From Fimbriimonadaceae bacterium (lineage in GTDB: Bacteria > Armatimonadota > Fimbriimonadia > Fimbriimonadales > Fimbriimonadaceae): a stretch of 63,981 nucleotides of DNA. The DNA is taken from NCBI GenBank assembly GCA_019638835.1, contig JAHBTC010000002.1, positions 1 to 63,981 on the forward strand. Reading direction: 5' to 3'. Positions 35,268 to 43,829 of this stretch are shown here, piece after piece. A program made the position numbers and the translations under genes. The notes beneath the pieces were generated by a model. That model saw only the letters and a list, made by a program, of their open reading frames with translations. It was not told the origin of the DNA and searched no databases. How positions within the stretch are numbered: position 1 is the first letter of the stretch; each line of letters starts with the position of its first letter.

Positions 35268-36418
35268 CGAACCGAAGCCCGGCTACGCGGAAGCATCTTG
35301 CTTCTTGTTTCGGCGGGCGGCCCAGCGCGATCAATTAAGGCATCCACAATAATTTTTGCGGCTTGTGGCTGGCCGTGCTTCTTCGCGGCTTGACTCATTG
35401 TCAACCGAATGGTTGGGTCGGCCACAAGCTTCGTCGCCGTATCGGCAAGGTCATCGAACTCGTAGCAACGAATGCCGGCGCCACAGTTTTCCAAAAACTC
35501 CGCGTTTCCCTCTTCTTGACCAGGGATGAGAAGCGGCATGAACACCACAAAGGGTGTGCCTAAAGAAAGCGCCTCGCAGGTGGTCAGTCCTCCCGCTTTG
35601 GCGACCATAAAATCGCACGCTTGCATGTAGAGCGCCATCTTCTCGTGTTCGACGTGTCCGAGAGGGATCACTCCCGGAAGACCAAGCTTCTGCAGGCGCT
35701 GGCGCTTGGCTTCGTGCCGCCCACAGACAGCGGCTACCTTTGCTCCGGTCTTGCTCAATACTTCGGCCGCCTCTATGATCGGGCCGCCTCCGATCCCACC
35801 GCTCTGAAGCAGGATCACGTTTTCGTCAGGTCCGAATCCAAGCGCTTTTCTCGATTCCTCCCGGCCGATGGGGTTCGCGAAACCGTGGGCAATGGGAATG
35901 CCTGAGACAACGATTCTTCCCTTGCTCCACGGAAGGCGTTGTTCCAAGATCTCTTGTGACCAATCACCGGGCACGCAGTAGAGGTCTGGGCGACCTCGGA
36001 GCCACATCTTGTGCGGGTAAAGGTCGGTGACAACCACTGCAGTTTGGAACCCGTATGTTTTTCGCAAGCCCCGCAATCGGGGTTGGGCAACCGAATGGGT
36101 GGTCACGACCCATTGCGGCTTGTTTTCCCGCATCAACTTAGCCAAGGGCAACGTGCAGTACTGGTCAAGAAAAGTCTGAACGTAGTATTCAGGAGATGGC
36201 TTGTCGCTCTTTTTGTAGAGGTAACCCCAGGTTTCCGGGCTCCGACGAACAAGCATTTCGTAGCCATTCTTGAACCAGCGTCGAAACGCTTTCGGAGTGT
36301 GGTCCAGCACATCAATCACAGGTGCACGGAACCCTCGGGCTTCGGCTTCTTCAGCGATGGCGCGGGCGGCACTCGTGTGTCCGTTCCCCGTGCTGGCGGT
36401 CAGAACTACGATGTTCAT
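35264..36418 (-). CDS. Glycosyltransferase, MGDG synthase / processive diacylglycerol glucosyltransferase type
   Basis: 384 residues from the ATG at 36416-36418, which overlaps the upstream stop (ATGA) and begins MNIVVLTASTGNGHTSAARA, the N-terminal glycine-rich loop of the GT28 MGDG-synthase/UgtP group. Further signatures: WVVTTHSVAQP, AVVVTDLYPHKMWL, VNVILLQSGGIGGG-type loop (ENVILLQSGGIGGG), and the nucleotide-sugar site KAGGLTTCEALSLGTPFVV. Likely transfers glucose or galactose from UDP-sugar to diacylglycerol at the inner membrane face. It is in an operon with an LpxH-like phosphoesterase, consistent with membrane glycolipid work. Confidence 0.88.
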   Translation of the reverse strand: MNIVVLTASTGNGHTSAARAIAEEAEARGFRAPVIDVLDHTPKAFRRWFKNGYEMLVRRSPETWGYLYKKSDKPSPEYYVQTFLDQYCTLPLAKLMRENKPQWVVTTHSVAQPRLRGLRKTYGFQTAVVVTDLYPHKMWLRGRPDLYCVPGDWSQEILEQRLPWSKGRIVVSGIPIAHGFANPIGREESRKALGFGPDENVILLQSGGIGGGPIIEAAEVLSKTGAKVAAVCGRHEAKRQRLQKLGLPGVIPLGHVEHEKMALYMQACDFMVAKAGGLTTCEALSLGTPFVVFMPLLIPGQEEGNAEFLENCGAGIRCYEFDDLADTATKLVADPTIRLTMSQAAKKHGQPQAAKIIVDALIDRAGPPAETRSKMLPRSRASVR

Positions 36419-37245
36419 GATTGGCGACCACCAAATCTGCGGAGGAGAATCATAGTCCGAACACGATGATATCGCTGTAGGAGAGAAAGCCACAGGTCGC
36501 CCCAGGCGATCACCAACATATAGAATGCCCAAATCCATTGCTGGTGGACAATGAACGAATAGGCCGGAGGCAAGCTGTACGCAAACCCGGTCAGATGGAC
36601 AAACTCGGCGGCTCGCGTTCCCTTTTCGAACCGGATGAGTTCCGTCAAACTCGGATGATCAAACTGCTCAACGTGCTCCCGGGGGTCGTGGGTTGCCCTC
36701 GCTTTCTTCACAAATGCAACCGTGCGGTCCTGCGCCCATTCCATGCCGAGAAAACGATAGAACTCCCGCTTCTCCCACTTCTTCGGTGAAAACCAGAAGT
36801 GATGCTTCGGCATTTGCGGATCGGGATCCTCAGGTCGCTCGATCGAATCATCAGGCTCTTGAATTTCCGTCAATGCTCGCTTATATCGCTCGGTGAGTAT
36901 GGAGACCATTAGGTAAAGCGATAAGTGCGCCATGAGCGCAAATGAGAACCACGCTTTGAGCATGAACAGGTAGGTTGCGGGGGGCAACGCCATCATGAGC
37001 CTTACCGCGTTGGCAACCTCGTAGTACCGCGCATCGTTGCGGACGCTTCGGATCAAGTAGCCCGCTACTGGCCCCTCGTGACGGGCATCCGGCAACGTTT
37101 CGGCATCTCCGAGGCTGGAGATCCACAGATAGAACCGGCGAATACCGATCGCTTCGTAGAATCTCCCGTTCCTTTCGAATCCGCGAAGTTTGAGGTAGCC
37201 GTCCACCCAGTTCATGGGTCGAACTTCGGTGGGGCGGTCGGTCAT
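36415..37245 (-). CDS. Membrane protein, possibly CrtO-like acyltransferase family
   Basis: A 276-residue protein. Hydrophobic segments at about residues 92-130 (ATYLFMLKAWFSFALMAHLSLY region) and 222-258 (YSFIVHQQWIWAFYMLVIAW). A central cytosolic region is rich in charged and aromatic residues. The C-terminal LLQRYHRVRTMILLRR recalls the IQRYNR-x-R element of glycosyl-diaponeurosporenoate acyltransferase (CrtO)-like proteins, and RFYEAIGIRRFYLW near the N-terminus recalls its start. The resemblance is weak. It overlaps both neighbours by 4 bases, so it belongs with the lipid enzymes. Confidence 0.6.
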   Translation of the reverse strand: MTDRPTEVRPMNWVDGYLKLRGFERNGRFYEAIGIRRFYLWISSLGDAETLPDARHEGPVAGYLIRSVRNDARYYEVANAVRLMMALPPATYLFMLKAWFSFALMAHLSLYLMVSILTERYKRALTEIQEPDDSIERPEDPDPQMPKHHFWFSPKKWEKREFYRFLGMEWAQDRTVAFVKKARATHDPREHVEQFDHPSLTELIRFEKGTRAAEFVHLTGFAYSLPPAYSFIVHQQWIWAFYMLVIAWGDLWLSLLQRYHRVRTMILLRRFGGRQS

Positions 37246-38033
37246 CGTGGTGTTGCGAGGGCGGCTTCGGCGAGGGAAGCCTTAACGTCCGCCCATTTCT
37301 CTAGCGTAACCCGGCCGTCCATGTGTTCAGCAATGAACGTGCAGTGGTCGGTCCAGTCGCCGCAGTTCATATACAGTATGCCGTTGTTCGCGTTTCGAAG
37401 GGCCGGTGCGTGAATATGTCCGCATACGACGCCGTCAAAACCGTTGTCTTTGGCGTGTTCGGTGATGTTGTCCTCAAAACTTGTTAGGCGTTGGGTGACG
37501 CGCTTTACCATCTTCTTTAACGCATGTGCGAAGTTGGTCGGTGGGCGTTGTGCCTTCGCTCTGCGAGCGTTGATACGCTGATTGAGGACGGTGAAACCTT
37601 CGTGAAGCCAGGTGCCGATGAACGGCAAGATTACGGACTTCGCAACGGAGGCATCGTAGAGGTCGCCATGAGTCACCATGAAACTGCGACCGTCAAGTGT
37701 CTCGTGCACGAACAGTTCATCGACAAGGAAGTGACCAAATTCCAGCCCGAGGACCTGCCGGAGGAATGGATCGTGGTTGCCGGGGCAGTAGTGAACATCG
37801 CAGCCGTGGGCCGCGTGATCCAGCACCGTTCGGATCACTTTGGTGTGCTTCTCGTTCCACTTAGACCGGAAATAGACGTCCATGATGTCGCCCACCAAAT
37901 ACAGGTGCTCGCACCGCAACCGCTTCAAGAAGTCCGTGATCTCTTCCACGTGCGAGGATGCCGCGCCTAAATGAAAGTCAGACACGAATACCGCACGGTA
38001 TTGAACGAGGGCTGTCGGAGGTAGTTCCGGCAT
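37242..38033 (-). CDS. Metallophosphoesterase, UDP-2,3-diacylglucosamine pyrophosphatase (LpxH)-like
   Basis: A 263-residue calcineurin-like phosphoesterase with all five metal motifs: SDFHLG, GDIMD, GNHD, THGDLYD and GHIH. The spacing and the GDIMDVYF and CPGNHDPFLR variants match the LpxH/YbbF-like family, which hydrolyses UDP-diacylglucosamine or related nucleotide-lipid bonds. No other lipid A genes are visible here, so the true substrate may be another phospholipid headgroup. First gene of a three-gene overlapping operon with a membrane protein and a diacylglycerol-type glycosyltransferase. Confidence 0.85.
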   Translation of the reverse strand: MPELPPTALVQYRAVFVSDFHLGAASSHVEEITDFLKRLRCEHLYLVGDIMDVYFRSKWNEKHTKVIRTVLDHAAHGCDVHYCPGNHDPFLRQVLGLEFGHFLVDELFVHETLDGRSFMVTHGDLYDASVAKSVILPFIGTWLHEGFTVLNQRINARRAKAQRPPTNFAHALKKMVKRVTQRLTSFEDNITEHAKDNGFDGVVCGHIHAPALRNANNGILYMNCGDWTDHCTFIAEHMDGRVTLEKWADVKASLAEAALATPR

Positions 38034-38088
38034 GGACGCAAGCCGATCTATGGCTCACCTCGCATTATGACGAGTGCGAGACTATCCT

Positions 38089-39084
38089 CTAAGGTCGCGT
38101 AATGGTGTCGTAGATGCTTTGCAGGACACGCTCATCCATTTCGGCGGGAGTAGGTGGACGAAGACGGTTGATCTTGCCTCTCACGTCGCGAAGCAATTGG
38201 TCTAGCGCCGTGAAGCCAAGGTCAGCGATTCGGTATGAGAATCCGCTACTGATCCGTTCTCCGGTTGAACTACTCTCATTGATTCGACCGTACGGAGTAT
38301 CGAACTCGCCACTTGCGCTCGCATTGAACGTCGCTCGCCCTTGGTTGTCCCATCGCCCGCCGATGATCGTTACACGGATGATGCCCCGAGAGTGACTGCC
38401 GTATCGAACTACTCCCCGTAGTCGCTCTAACTGGCGCTCAATTTGCGATTCGATGCTGTACTCAAGGCCGCGATTACATGCCGAGGGGCGGCCCGAGTTC
38501 TCTATCCGCACATCCACGTAGTAGTCGGAGAAGGTAACGGTGCGGTCCCAACCGTCGCCAGGGTCTTGAATCTCCGAGAACGTAGAAGGCTTGCGATCGG
38601 TTGCCTGAAGAACCTCCTTGAGATTCTCGGCCGAACAGAGGAAGGCAGTTCGAGGTGCCTCGTCCCCTACGGTATAGAGCCAAACGCCACGGCGTGGGAA
38701 AGCGATAAGCTTCCAATCAGAATAACGCTCCTTCGCAAAGAGAGTTACAGGGTCTTCGTCGTACAAAAGCGACATCGTACGGTGGTTTGGACCCGCCTCT
38801 TTGAACTCAACGCGAAGGGCGCGAACGACAGCGTTTTCACCTCGCCCGTCCAAAAGTGCATCCACCACAAAGGGTCCAGTGACACCGATGCGGCGGGCTT
38901 CTGGACGAACGGGCGAACCAGAAGTCGGGAACTTTGCTTTCAGGTCGCCATCTCTTGTCTGACCGAGGGTGATGCCGGACCACGTTTGTCCATCGAACCG
39001 CTCAAGCGGTTGGGGCACCATCGGGTCTGCCGCGAATGCAAACGTGACACTCCCCAGGGCGATCAGACACAGAAGATGCTTCAT
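38089..39084 (-). CDS. Secreted protein of unknown function
   Basis: 331 residues from the ATG at 39082-39084, chosen because it opens a clear signal peptide (MKHLLCLIALGSVTFAFA, cut after AFA); the upstream in-frame codons are not signal-like. The mature protein has no motif I recognise. The N-terminal third (WSGITLGQTRDGDLKAKFPT) resembles short beta modules found in other secreted proteins that compare a 'key' position with a length threshold. The C-terminal 100 residues are helical with conserved-looking Arg/Leu spacing. It is divergent from the LD-carboxypeptidase gene. Confidence 0.65.
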   Translation of the reverse strand: MKHLLCLIALGSVTFAFAADPMVPQPLERFDGQTWSGITLGQTRDGDLKAKFPTSGSPVRPEARRIGVTGPFVVDALLDGRGENAVVRALRVEFKEAGPNHRTMSLLYDEDPVTLFAKERYSDWKLIAFPRRGVWLYTVGDEAPRTAFLCSAENLKEVLQATDRKPSTFSEIQDPGDGWDRTVTFSDYYVDVRIENSGRPSACNRGLEYSIESQIERQLERLRGVVRYGSHSRGIIRVTIIGGRWDNQGRATFNASASGEFDTPYGRINESSSTGERISSGFSYRIADLGFTALDQLLRDVRGKINRLRPPTPAEMDERVLQSIYDTITRP

Positions 39085-39143
39085 GAACGTCAATTCTGAC
39101 GAATGAGTAGGCTGGAGCGTGAGAAACGGGCTGGAGAACATAC

Positions 39144-40160
39144 GTGATCTCACGGCGCGAGGTGCTTGGTGGGCTCGCGGCGGTAGGGCTCACAGGAGCC
39201 TTGTCGGGGCAATCTGCCCCTGCCGACTCTCGAATCCGGTTGCCAAAGGCGTTGACGCCGGGCGACAAGGTGGCGATCGTGGCACCGGCGGGCAAGGCAA
39301 GTGGGCAAGCCCACGTAACGCTGGCGGCGGCGAAAGTTCGCTCATTGGGATTCGAACCCGCACCAAGCCGGAATATCCTCGCGCGCCACGGATACTTTGC
39401 GGGCACCGATGAACAACGAGCAAGCGACATGAACGATGCGATCCGCGATCCATCCATCCGGGGCATCATTGCGTTGCGTGGAGGATACGGGGCGATGCGA
39501 ATTCTTGATCAGTTGGATTATGAGGCATTGCGCCGTGATCCGAAGGTGTTGATCGGGTTCAGCGACATCACCGCCATACATTTGGCATTCGTGGCCGAAG
39601 GGGTAGCAGCGTTCCACGGTCCGTGCGCCGAATCGTCGTGGAGCGAGTATTCGCGCGCGACTCTCCCGGTGGTCACACGGAATCAACCGTATGGTGGATG
39701 CGCCAGGGTCTCCGGTGGCGATCCGCTCGTGGAACTGGTGCCGGGGCGCGCCGAAGGAGTGCTCACCGGAGGCAATCTTTCGATGGTGACGGCGATGGTC
39801 GGTACGCGGTACTCAGCGAATCTCGAGGGATCGGTAGTGGTTTTGGAGGATATCGGCGAGGACTCGTACCGCGTAGACCGGATGCTAACCCAGTTGCTCC
39901 TAGCGGGACTGAATAAGGCGGCGGCAGTGGTGTTCGGCAACTTCCGTCCTCGAGCGCGACCGGGTTCAGAACTTGTGGACCCTAGCGAGTTCACGATTGG
40001 TCAGGTGTGGCGAGATCGGGCGAAGGCAATCGGTGTACCGTGCTTTGCGGGCCTGCCATTCGGTCACGTCACTGCGAACCACATCCTGCCCTTAGGGATT
40101 CGGGCGCGGGTGGACGCTACGGCGTGTACGCTCTCAATTCTCGATCCGGCTGTGGGCTAA
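39144..40160 (+). CDS. LD-carboxypeptidase (S66 family), Tat-type export signal
   Basis: 338 residues from GTG 39144 (GGAGAA upstream). The N-terminus MISRREVLGGLAAVGLTGAL has a twin-arginine motif (SRREVL), so it is probably exported folded. S66 signatures: KVAIVAPAGKASG, ALRGGYGAMRILDQLDY, LIGFSDITAIHLAF with the nucleophile Ser, FHGP, LEDIGEDSYRVDRML with the catalytic Glu and LPFGHVTANHILPLG with the His. These enzymes trim the terminal D-Ala from muropeptides in peptidoglycan recycling; related members cleave microcin C. Usual members are cytosolic, so export is notable. Stop overlaps the convergent gene by 4 bases. Confidence 0.9.
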   Translation: MISRREVLGGLAAVGLTGALSGQSAPADSRIRLPKALTPGDKVAIVAPAGKASGQAHVTLAAAKVRSLGFEPAPSRNILARHGYFAGTDEQRASDMNDAIRDPSIRGIIALRGGYGAMRILDQLDYEALRRDPKVLIGFSDITAIHLAFVAEGVAAFHGPCAESSWSEYSRATLPVVTRNQPYGGCARVSGGDPLVELVPGRAEGVLTGGNLSMVTAMVGTRYSANLEGSVVVLEDIGEDSYRVDRMLTQLLLAGLNKAAAVVFGNFRPRARPGSELVDPSEFTIGQVWRDRAKAIGVPCFAGLPFGHVTANHILPLGIRARVDATACTLSILDPAVG

Positions 40161-41473
40161 GCTTCTCGACTAAATCGATACGGAATTTCCGGCAATTCCC
40201 AGCCCTTCGTGTGCACCGGGCGAATGAAATCGTCCAGATCTGGGCGACCGATCGCACGGCCCTCGTGAGCATCCCAAGACATCTTTCCTCCCGCCTGAAT
40301 CGCCACATTGCCGAGTAACACGAACTCCGTAAGTGCCCCCGAAGTGTGGACGATGTTGCTACGCGGCATCGGCCCCCCTTGGATCGCTTCGGTCCACTCT
40401 TGCATGTGTCCCGGCGACTTCACAAACGGAACGCTTTCGAGTGACTTTCCGCTGAGCAATCGAGGGGTCGTACCGTATGCGTCTTCGTAATACAGTGTGT
40501 CTTTTTCGCCGATGATGAGCCCACCGTTGCCGCCGTAGACAAGGTCGCCGACGACGGGTGGCTTACGCCCCCCGTCGTACCAACTCATCACGAAGTCATT
40601 GAAGTGATATCGGATCGTGGATTCGTCGGGATAGGTGTCTAGCGGGGAGGGACTGGACTCGGCTTCCACGAAATGCGGCGCGGCCAAATCAAGGGCGTGC
40701 CAGAGCAGGTTTAGGACGTGACAACCCATGTCTCCGAGAGCACCGGAGCCAAAATCTCGGCGACCTCTCCAAGCAAACGAGTGGTAGCCGTCCGCGTACG
40801 GGCGGTACGGTGCGGGGCCCAGCCAGCAGCGCCAATCAAGGTTCAGGGGAGCGCGTTTGCCTTCCGGACGGGGAGCACTTTGGGGCCACCAGCCTTTGGC
40901 ACGGTCTGTCCAACAATGGACTTCGCGGATGCGCCCGAGGTTGCCTTCCCGAACGTAGTTCGCGGCGCGGCGGAGGTTGTCGTTCGCGGTGCCCTGGTTC
41001 CCCATTTGGGTAGGCACTCCCGTCACGCGGGCCATCTCCTTCAGATAGCGAGCCTGACCGATGGTTCGCGTGAGTGGCTTCTCGCAATAAACGGCCTTTT
41101 TGGCGCGCATGGCGAGGGCGGCCGCTACGACGTGGTTATGGTCAGGGATTGCGATCGTCACCCCATCAAACCAGTCCGAAGGCTCGGTCAAGAGGGCTCG
41201 GTAATCCGTATAGAGGTAGGCATCCGGATAAGCAGAAGCGGCTTTTGCGAGGAACCCCTTGTCCACGTCACAAAGGGCAACGATCTGTCCTAGATCTTTC
41301 GCTTGGTTCAGGAGGGCTTCGCCCCGACCCGCGACCCCAATGATCGCGATGCGGGGTCGCTCATCGGCGAGGCGCGAAAATGGGCGGGCGTTCGCCACCA
41401 ATGGGGCAGCAATCGTCGCTCCCACGGCGGAGCGCAAAAGATCGCGTCGGCTGATCCGGGACATCACCGCCAT
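40157..41473 (-). CDS. Gfo/Idh/MocA family oxidoreductase with Tat signal
   Basis: A 438-residue protein. The N-terminus has SRRDLLRSAVGATIAAPLVA, a twin-arginine signal. Rossmann fold: IAIIGVAGRGEALLNQA, ALCDVD, then IAIPDHNHVVAAALAM and CEKPLTRTIGQARYL with the catalytic-region Lys of EKP. The C-terminal domain includes GSGALGDMGCHVLNLLWHAL. These NAD(P)-dependent enzymes act on sugars or inositols; the Tat-exported group is common in Planctomycetes and Armatimonadota with bound cofactor. The substrate is unknown. ATG at 41471-41473; an in-frame ATG three codons later is also possible. Confidence 0.92.
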   Translation of the reverse strand: MAVMSRISRRDLLRSAVGATIAAPLVANARPFSRLADERPRIAIIGVAGRGEALLNQAKDLGQIVALCDVDKGFLAKAASAYPDAYLYTDYRALLTEPSDWFDGVTIAIPDHNHVVAAALAMRAKKAVYCEKPLTRTIGQARYLKEMARVTGVPTQMGNQGTANDNLRRAANYVREGNLGRIREVHCWTDRAKGWWPQSAPRPEGKRAPLNLDWRCWLGPAPYRPYADGYHSFAWRGRRDFGSGALGDMGCHVLNLLWHALDLAAPHFVEAESSPSPLDTYPDESTIRYHFNDFVMSWYDGGRKPPVVGDLVYGGNGGLIIGEKDTLYYEDAYGTTPRLLSGKSLESVPFVKSPGHMQEWTEAIQGGPMPRSNIVHTSGALTEFVLLGNVAIQAGGKMSWDAHEGRAIGRPDLDDFIRPVHTKGWELPEIPYRFSREA

Positions 41474-41500
41474 TGTAGCCGGAAAATGCCCCGGACTCGC

Positions 41501-43135
41501 TTAGTCTTCGCTGCTCAAGAACGGGTAGCGATAGTCCACCGGGGGAACGAATGTTTCCTTTATGGTTCGGGCGCTCAGCCAACGGTAGAGGTTGAGTGCC
41601 GAACCGGCTTTATCATTTGTTCCGCTGGCTCGCGCCCCACCAAATGGTTGCTGTCCAACAACGGCTCCGGTCGGTTTGTCGTTGATGTAGAAATTACCGG
41701 CGGCATTACGCAGACGGTTGGTAGCCTCTTCGACCGCCCCTCGATCGCGTGAGATAACGGCACCCGTGAGCGCGTATGGCGACGTAGTATCCACGAGGGT
41801 TAGAGTCTCATCCCACTTGTCGTCGTCGTAGACGTGCATCGTGAGTACAGGACCGAAGATCTCCTCGCACATGGTGCGGTACTTGGGGTCGGTGGCCTCA
41901 AGCACCGTAGGTTCGACAAAGTATCCCACCGATTTGTCGGCACCTCCGCCTACCAGTACGTTTACTCCACTGTCTGACTTGGCTTGGTCAAGATACGACT
42001 TGATTTTGTCGAACGAACGCTCATCAATTACCGCGTTGACGAAGTTCCCGAAGTCTTCAACCGAGCCCATCTGAAACGATTTGACGCCTTCGATCAACCT
42101 TTCCCGCACTTGATCTGCCATAGATTTCGGGATGTAGGTGCGGGAAGCCGCACTACACTTTTGCCCTTGATATTCGAAGGCACCGCGAAGAAGAGCGGTC
42201 GCAACGACCTGGGGGTCAGCACTCGGGTGGGCAAGAACGAAGTCCTTTCCGCCCGTTTCTCCAACGATGCGTGGGTAAGCGCGGTAGTCGGCCATCTTCG
42301 CGCCGATGGTCTTCCACATCGTGTTGAACACTCCGGTTGATCCCGTAAAGTGGACACCCGCGAAATCGGGATGATTGAAGCAGACGTCGCCGATCAAGGG
42401 CCCGTCCGCGTAGACAAGGTTGATGACGCCATCGGGCAGGCCGGCTTCCTGCAACACCCGCATGAACATCTGGGCGCTATAAATTTGGGTGTTGGCGGGC
42501 TTCCAAACAATCACGTTCCCGCACATCGCGGCACTGGTCGGTAGGTTCCCGGCAATGGCCGTAAAGTTGAATGGCGTGACGGCGAGAACAAACCCTTCAA
42601 GCGGTCGCCACTCCAGCCGGTTATGCATTCCGGGGGCACTTTGGGGTTGCTGCCGATAGATTTCGCTGAGGAAGTGAACATTGAAGCGGAGAAAGTCGAT
42701 GAGTTCGCAAGCCGCATCAATCTCGGCCTGGAATGCGTTCTTGCTCTGCCCGAGCATAGTTGTGCCGTTGATTTGGTACCGGTACTTAGTAGCGAGCAGG
42801 TCGGCAGCCTTCAAAAAGATGTGGGCTCGATTCTCCCAACTCAGCGATTGCCAGTGTGCGCGGGCATTGAGGGCGGCTTCGATAGCCTGCTCAACATGGG
42901 TTGCCTTGCCGCGATGGGCCTGACCCAGCAAATGACCGTGCTCGTGGGGTGGTCTCAGGTCAATCAGATCTCCGGTCGAAACGTCCTTCCCGCCAATCAC
43001 CATCGGGGCGTCAGTTTGGTTTGCTTTTAGCTCCTTGAGAGCCTGCTTGAGCTTCGATCGCTCCGGTGAGCCAGGAGCATAACTGAGGACAGTTTCGTTC
43101 GCAGGAGTGGGATAAGCGAAGGTACCGATGGACAT
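41501..43135 (-). CDS. pruA: L-glutamate gamma-semialdehyde dehydrogenase (1-pyrroline-5-carboxylate dehydrogenase)
   Basis: A 544-residue aldehyde dehydrogenase. The length and the N-terminal segment (SYAPGSPERSKLKQALKELK) are those of the PruA/P5CDH group, which oxidises glutamate semialdehyde from proline to glutamate with NAD+. Motifs: FNFTAIAGNLPTSAAMCGN, WKPANTQIYSA, FTGSTGVF, ETGGKDFVLAHPSADP with the general base Glu, QGQKCSAASRTYIP with the nucleophile Cys, and EEIFGPVLTMHVYDD. The proline dehydrogenase partner is not in the window. Single gene; upstream 128 bases hold the divergent BON lipoprotein promoter. Confidence 0.93.
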   Translation of the reverse strand: MSIGTFAYPTPANETVLSYAPGSPERSKLKQALKELKANQTDAPMVIGGKDVSTGDLIDLRPPHEHGHLLGQAHRGKATHVEQAIEAALNARAHWQSLSWENRAHIFLKAADLLATKYRYQINGTTMLGQSKNAFQAEIDAACELIDFLRFNVHFLSEIYRQQPQSAPGMHNRLEWRPLEGFVLAVTPFNFTAIAGNLPTSAAMCGNVIVWKPANTQIYSAQMFMRVLQEAGLPDGVINLVYADGPLIGDVCFNHPDFAGVHFTGSTGVFNTMWKTIGAKMADYRAYPRIVGETGGKDFVLAHPSADPQVVATALLRGAFEYQGQKCSAASRTYIPKSMADQVRERLIEGVKSFQMGSVEDFGNFVNAVIDERSFDKIKSYLDQAKSDSGVNVLVGGGADKSVGYFVEPTVLEATDPKYRTMCEEIFGPVLTMHVYDDDKWDETLTLVDTTSPYALTGAVISRDRGAVEEATNRLRNAAGNFYINDKPTGAVVGQQPFGGARASGTNDKAGSALNLYRWLSARTIKETFVPPVDYRYPFLSSED

Positions 43136-43263
43136 GTTGAGTTCAGGATACCGAGCGAGGTGCGATGAGGCTCGGGCGCCAATGTCTCAACTTACAACTG
43201 CCGATTCCGTCCTCAGTCCCTCGCGGGGCCCAGTTTTTCTGCGAATTGACGTTATAGGTGTTG

Positions 43264-43686
43264 ATGAAACGCGCTATTGCCCTTGCATTTCTCGTCGCAA
43301 CCACCAGCCTCTTCGTAATTGGCTGTAACGACACCGCCCAAGGCGTGGTCGAGGACACCCAAGAAAACACGCAAGCCGTCAAGGAAGGAGCGGAAGTCGC
43401 CGGACAAGCAATTGAGGAAGGAGCCGAAGAGGTTGCTCAAGCTACAGAGGGAGCGGTTGACGCTGCGAAACTCACTCCGCAAATCAAGACGGCCTTTGTT
43501 GCCGACCCGTTCCTAAATGAAGATGGAAACACCATTGACGTGGACACGACGAAAGACGCGGTGTACTTAAAGGGTCACGTGATGACGGCCGAACTCAAGG
43601 CGAAGGCGGAGGCCACCGCTCAGAAGATCCTTGACGAAAACAAGGCACCGCACAAGATCATTAACGAACTCGAAGTTAAGAAATAA
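43264..43686 (+). CDS. BON-domain lipoprotein
   Basis: 140 residues from the ATG at 43264. A lipoprotein signal ends in VIGC. A central Glu/Ala-rich helical segment (residues about 25-75, repeated EGAE/VAQA units) is followed by a C-terminal BON domain: LTPQIKTAFVADPFLNEDGN, IDVDTTKDAVYLKGHV and AQKILDENKAPHKIINELEV. BON domains bind phospholipid or protect the envelope under osmotic stress. Terminator at 43712-43742. Confidence 0.85.
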   Translation: MKRAIALAFLVATTSLFVIGCNDTAQGVVEDTQENTQAVKEGAEVAGQAIEEGAEEVAQATEGAVDAAKLTPQIKTAFVADPFLNEDGNTIDVDTTKDAVYLKGHVMTAELKAKAEATAQKILDENKAPHKIINELEVKK

Positions 43687-43711
43687 CTCAGTTTCGTTGA
43701 TTTCCTCTGAT

Positions 43712-43742
43712 CACCCGCTGGCTTTGGCTGGCGGGTGTTTTT
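43712..43742 (+). terminator. Rho-independent terminator of the BON lipoprotein gene
   Basis: CACCCGC (43712-43718) pairs with GCGGGTG (43731-43737), followed by TTTTT. Confidence 0.88.
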
Positions 43743-43768
43743 CGTTGTCCGCTGACTCGCTTTCAGAT

Positions 43769-43812
43769 AAAAAAGAAGCCCCCGACCAAACTTGGTCGGA
43801 GGTTGCTTCTTT
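43769..43812 (-). terminator. Rho-independent terminator of the glycine-zipper protein gene
   Basis: GAAGC...CCGACCAA (43775-43789) pairs with TTGGTCGG...GCTTC (43792-43809), with a run of A at 43769-43774 that reads as a T-tract on the minus strand. The plus strand also has TCTTTT after it, so it may work in both directions. Confidence 0.88.
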
Positions 43813-43829
43813 TGCGGAGCAAAGAGGTT

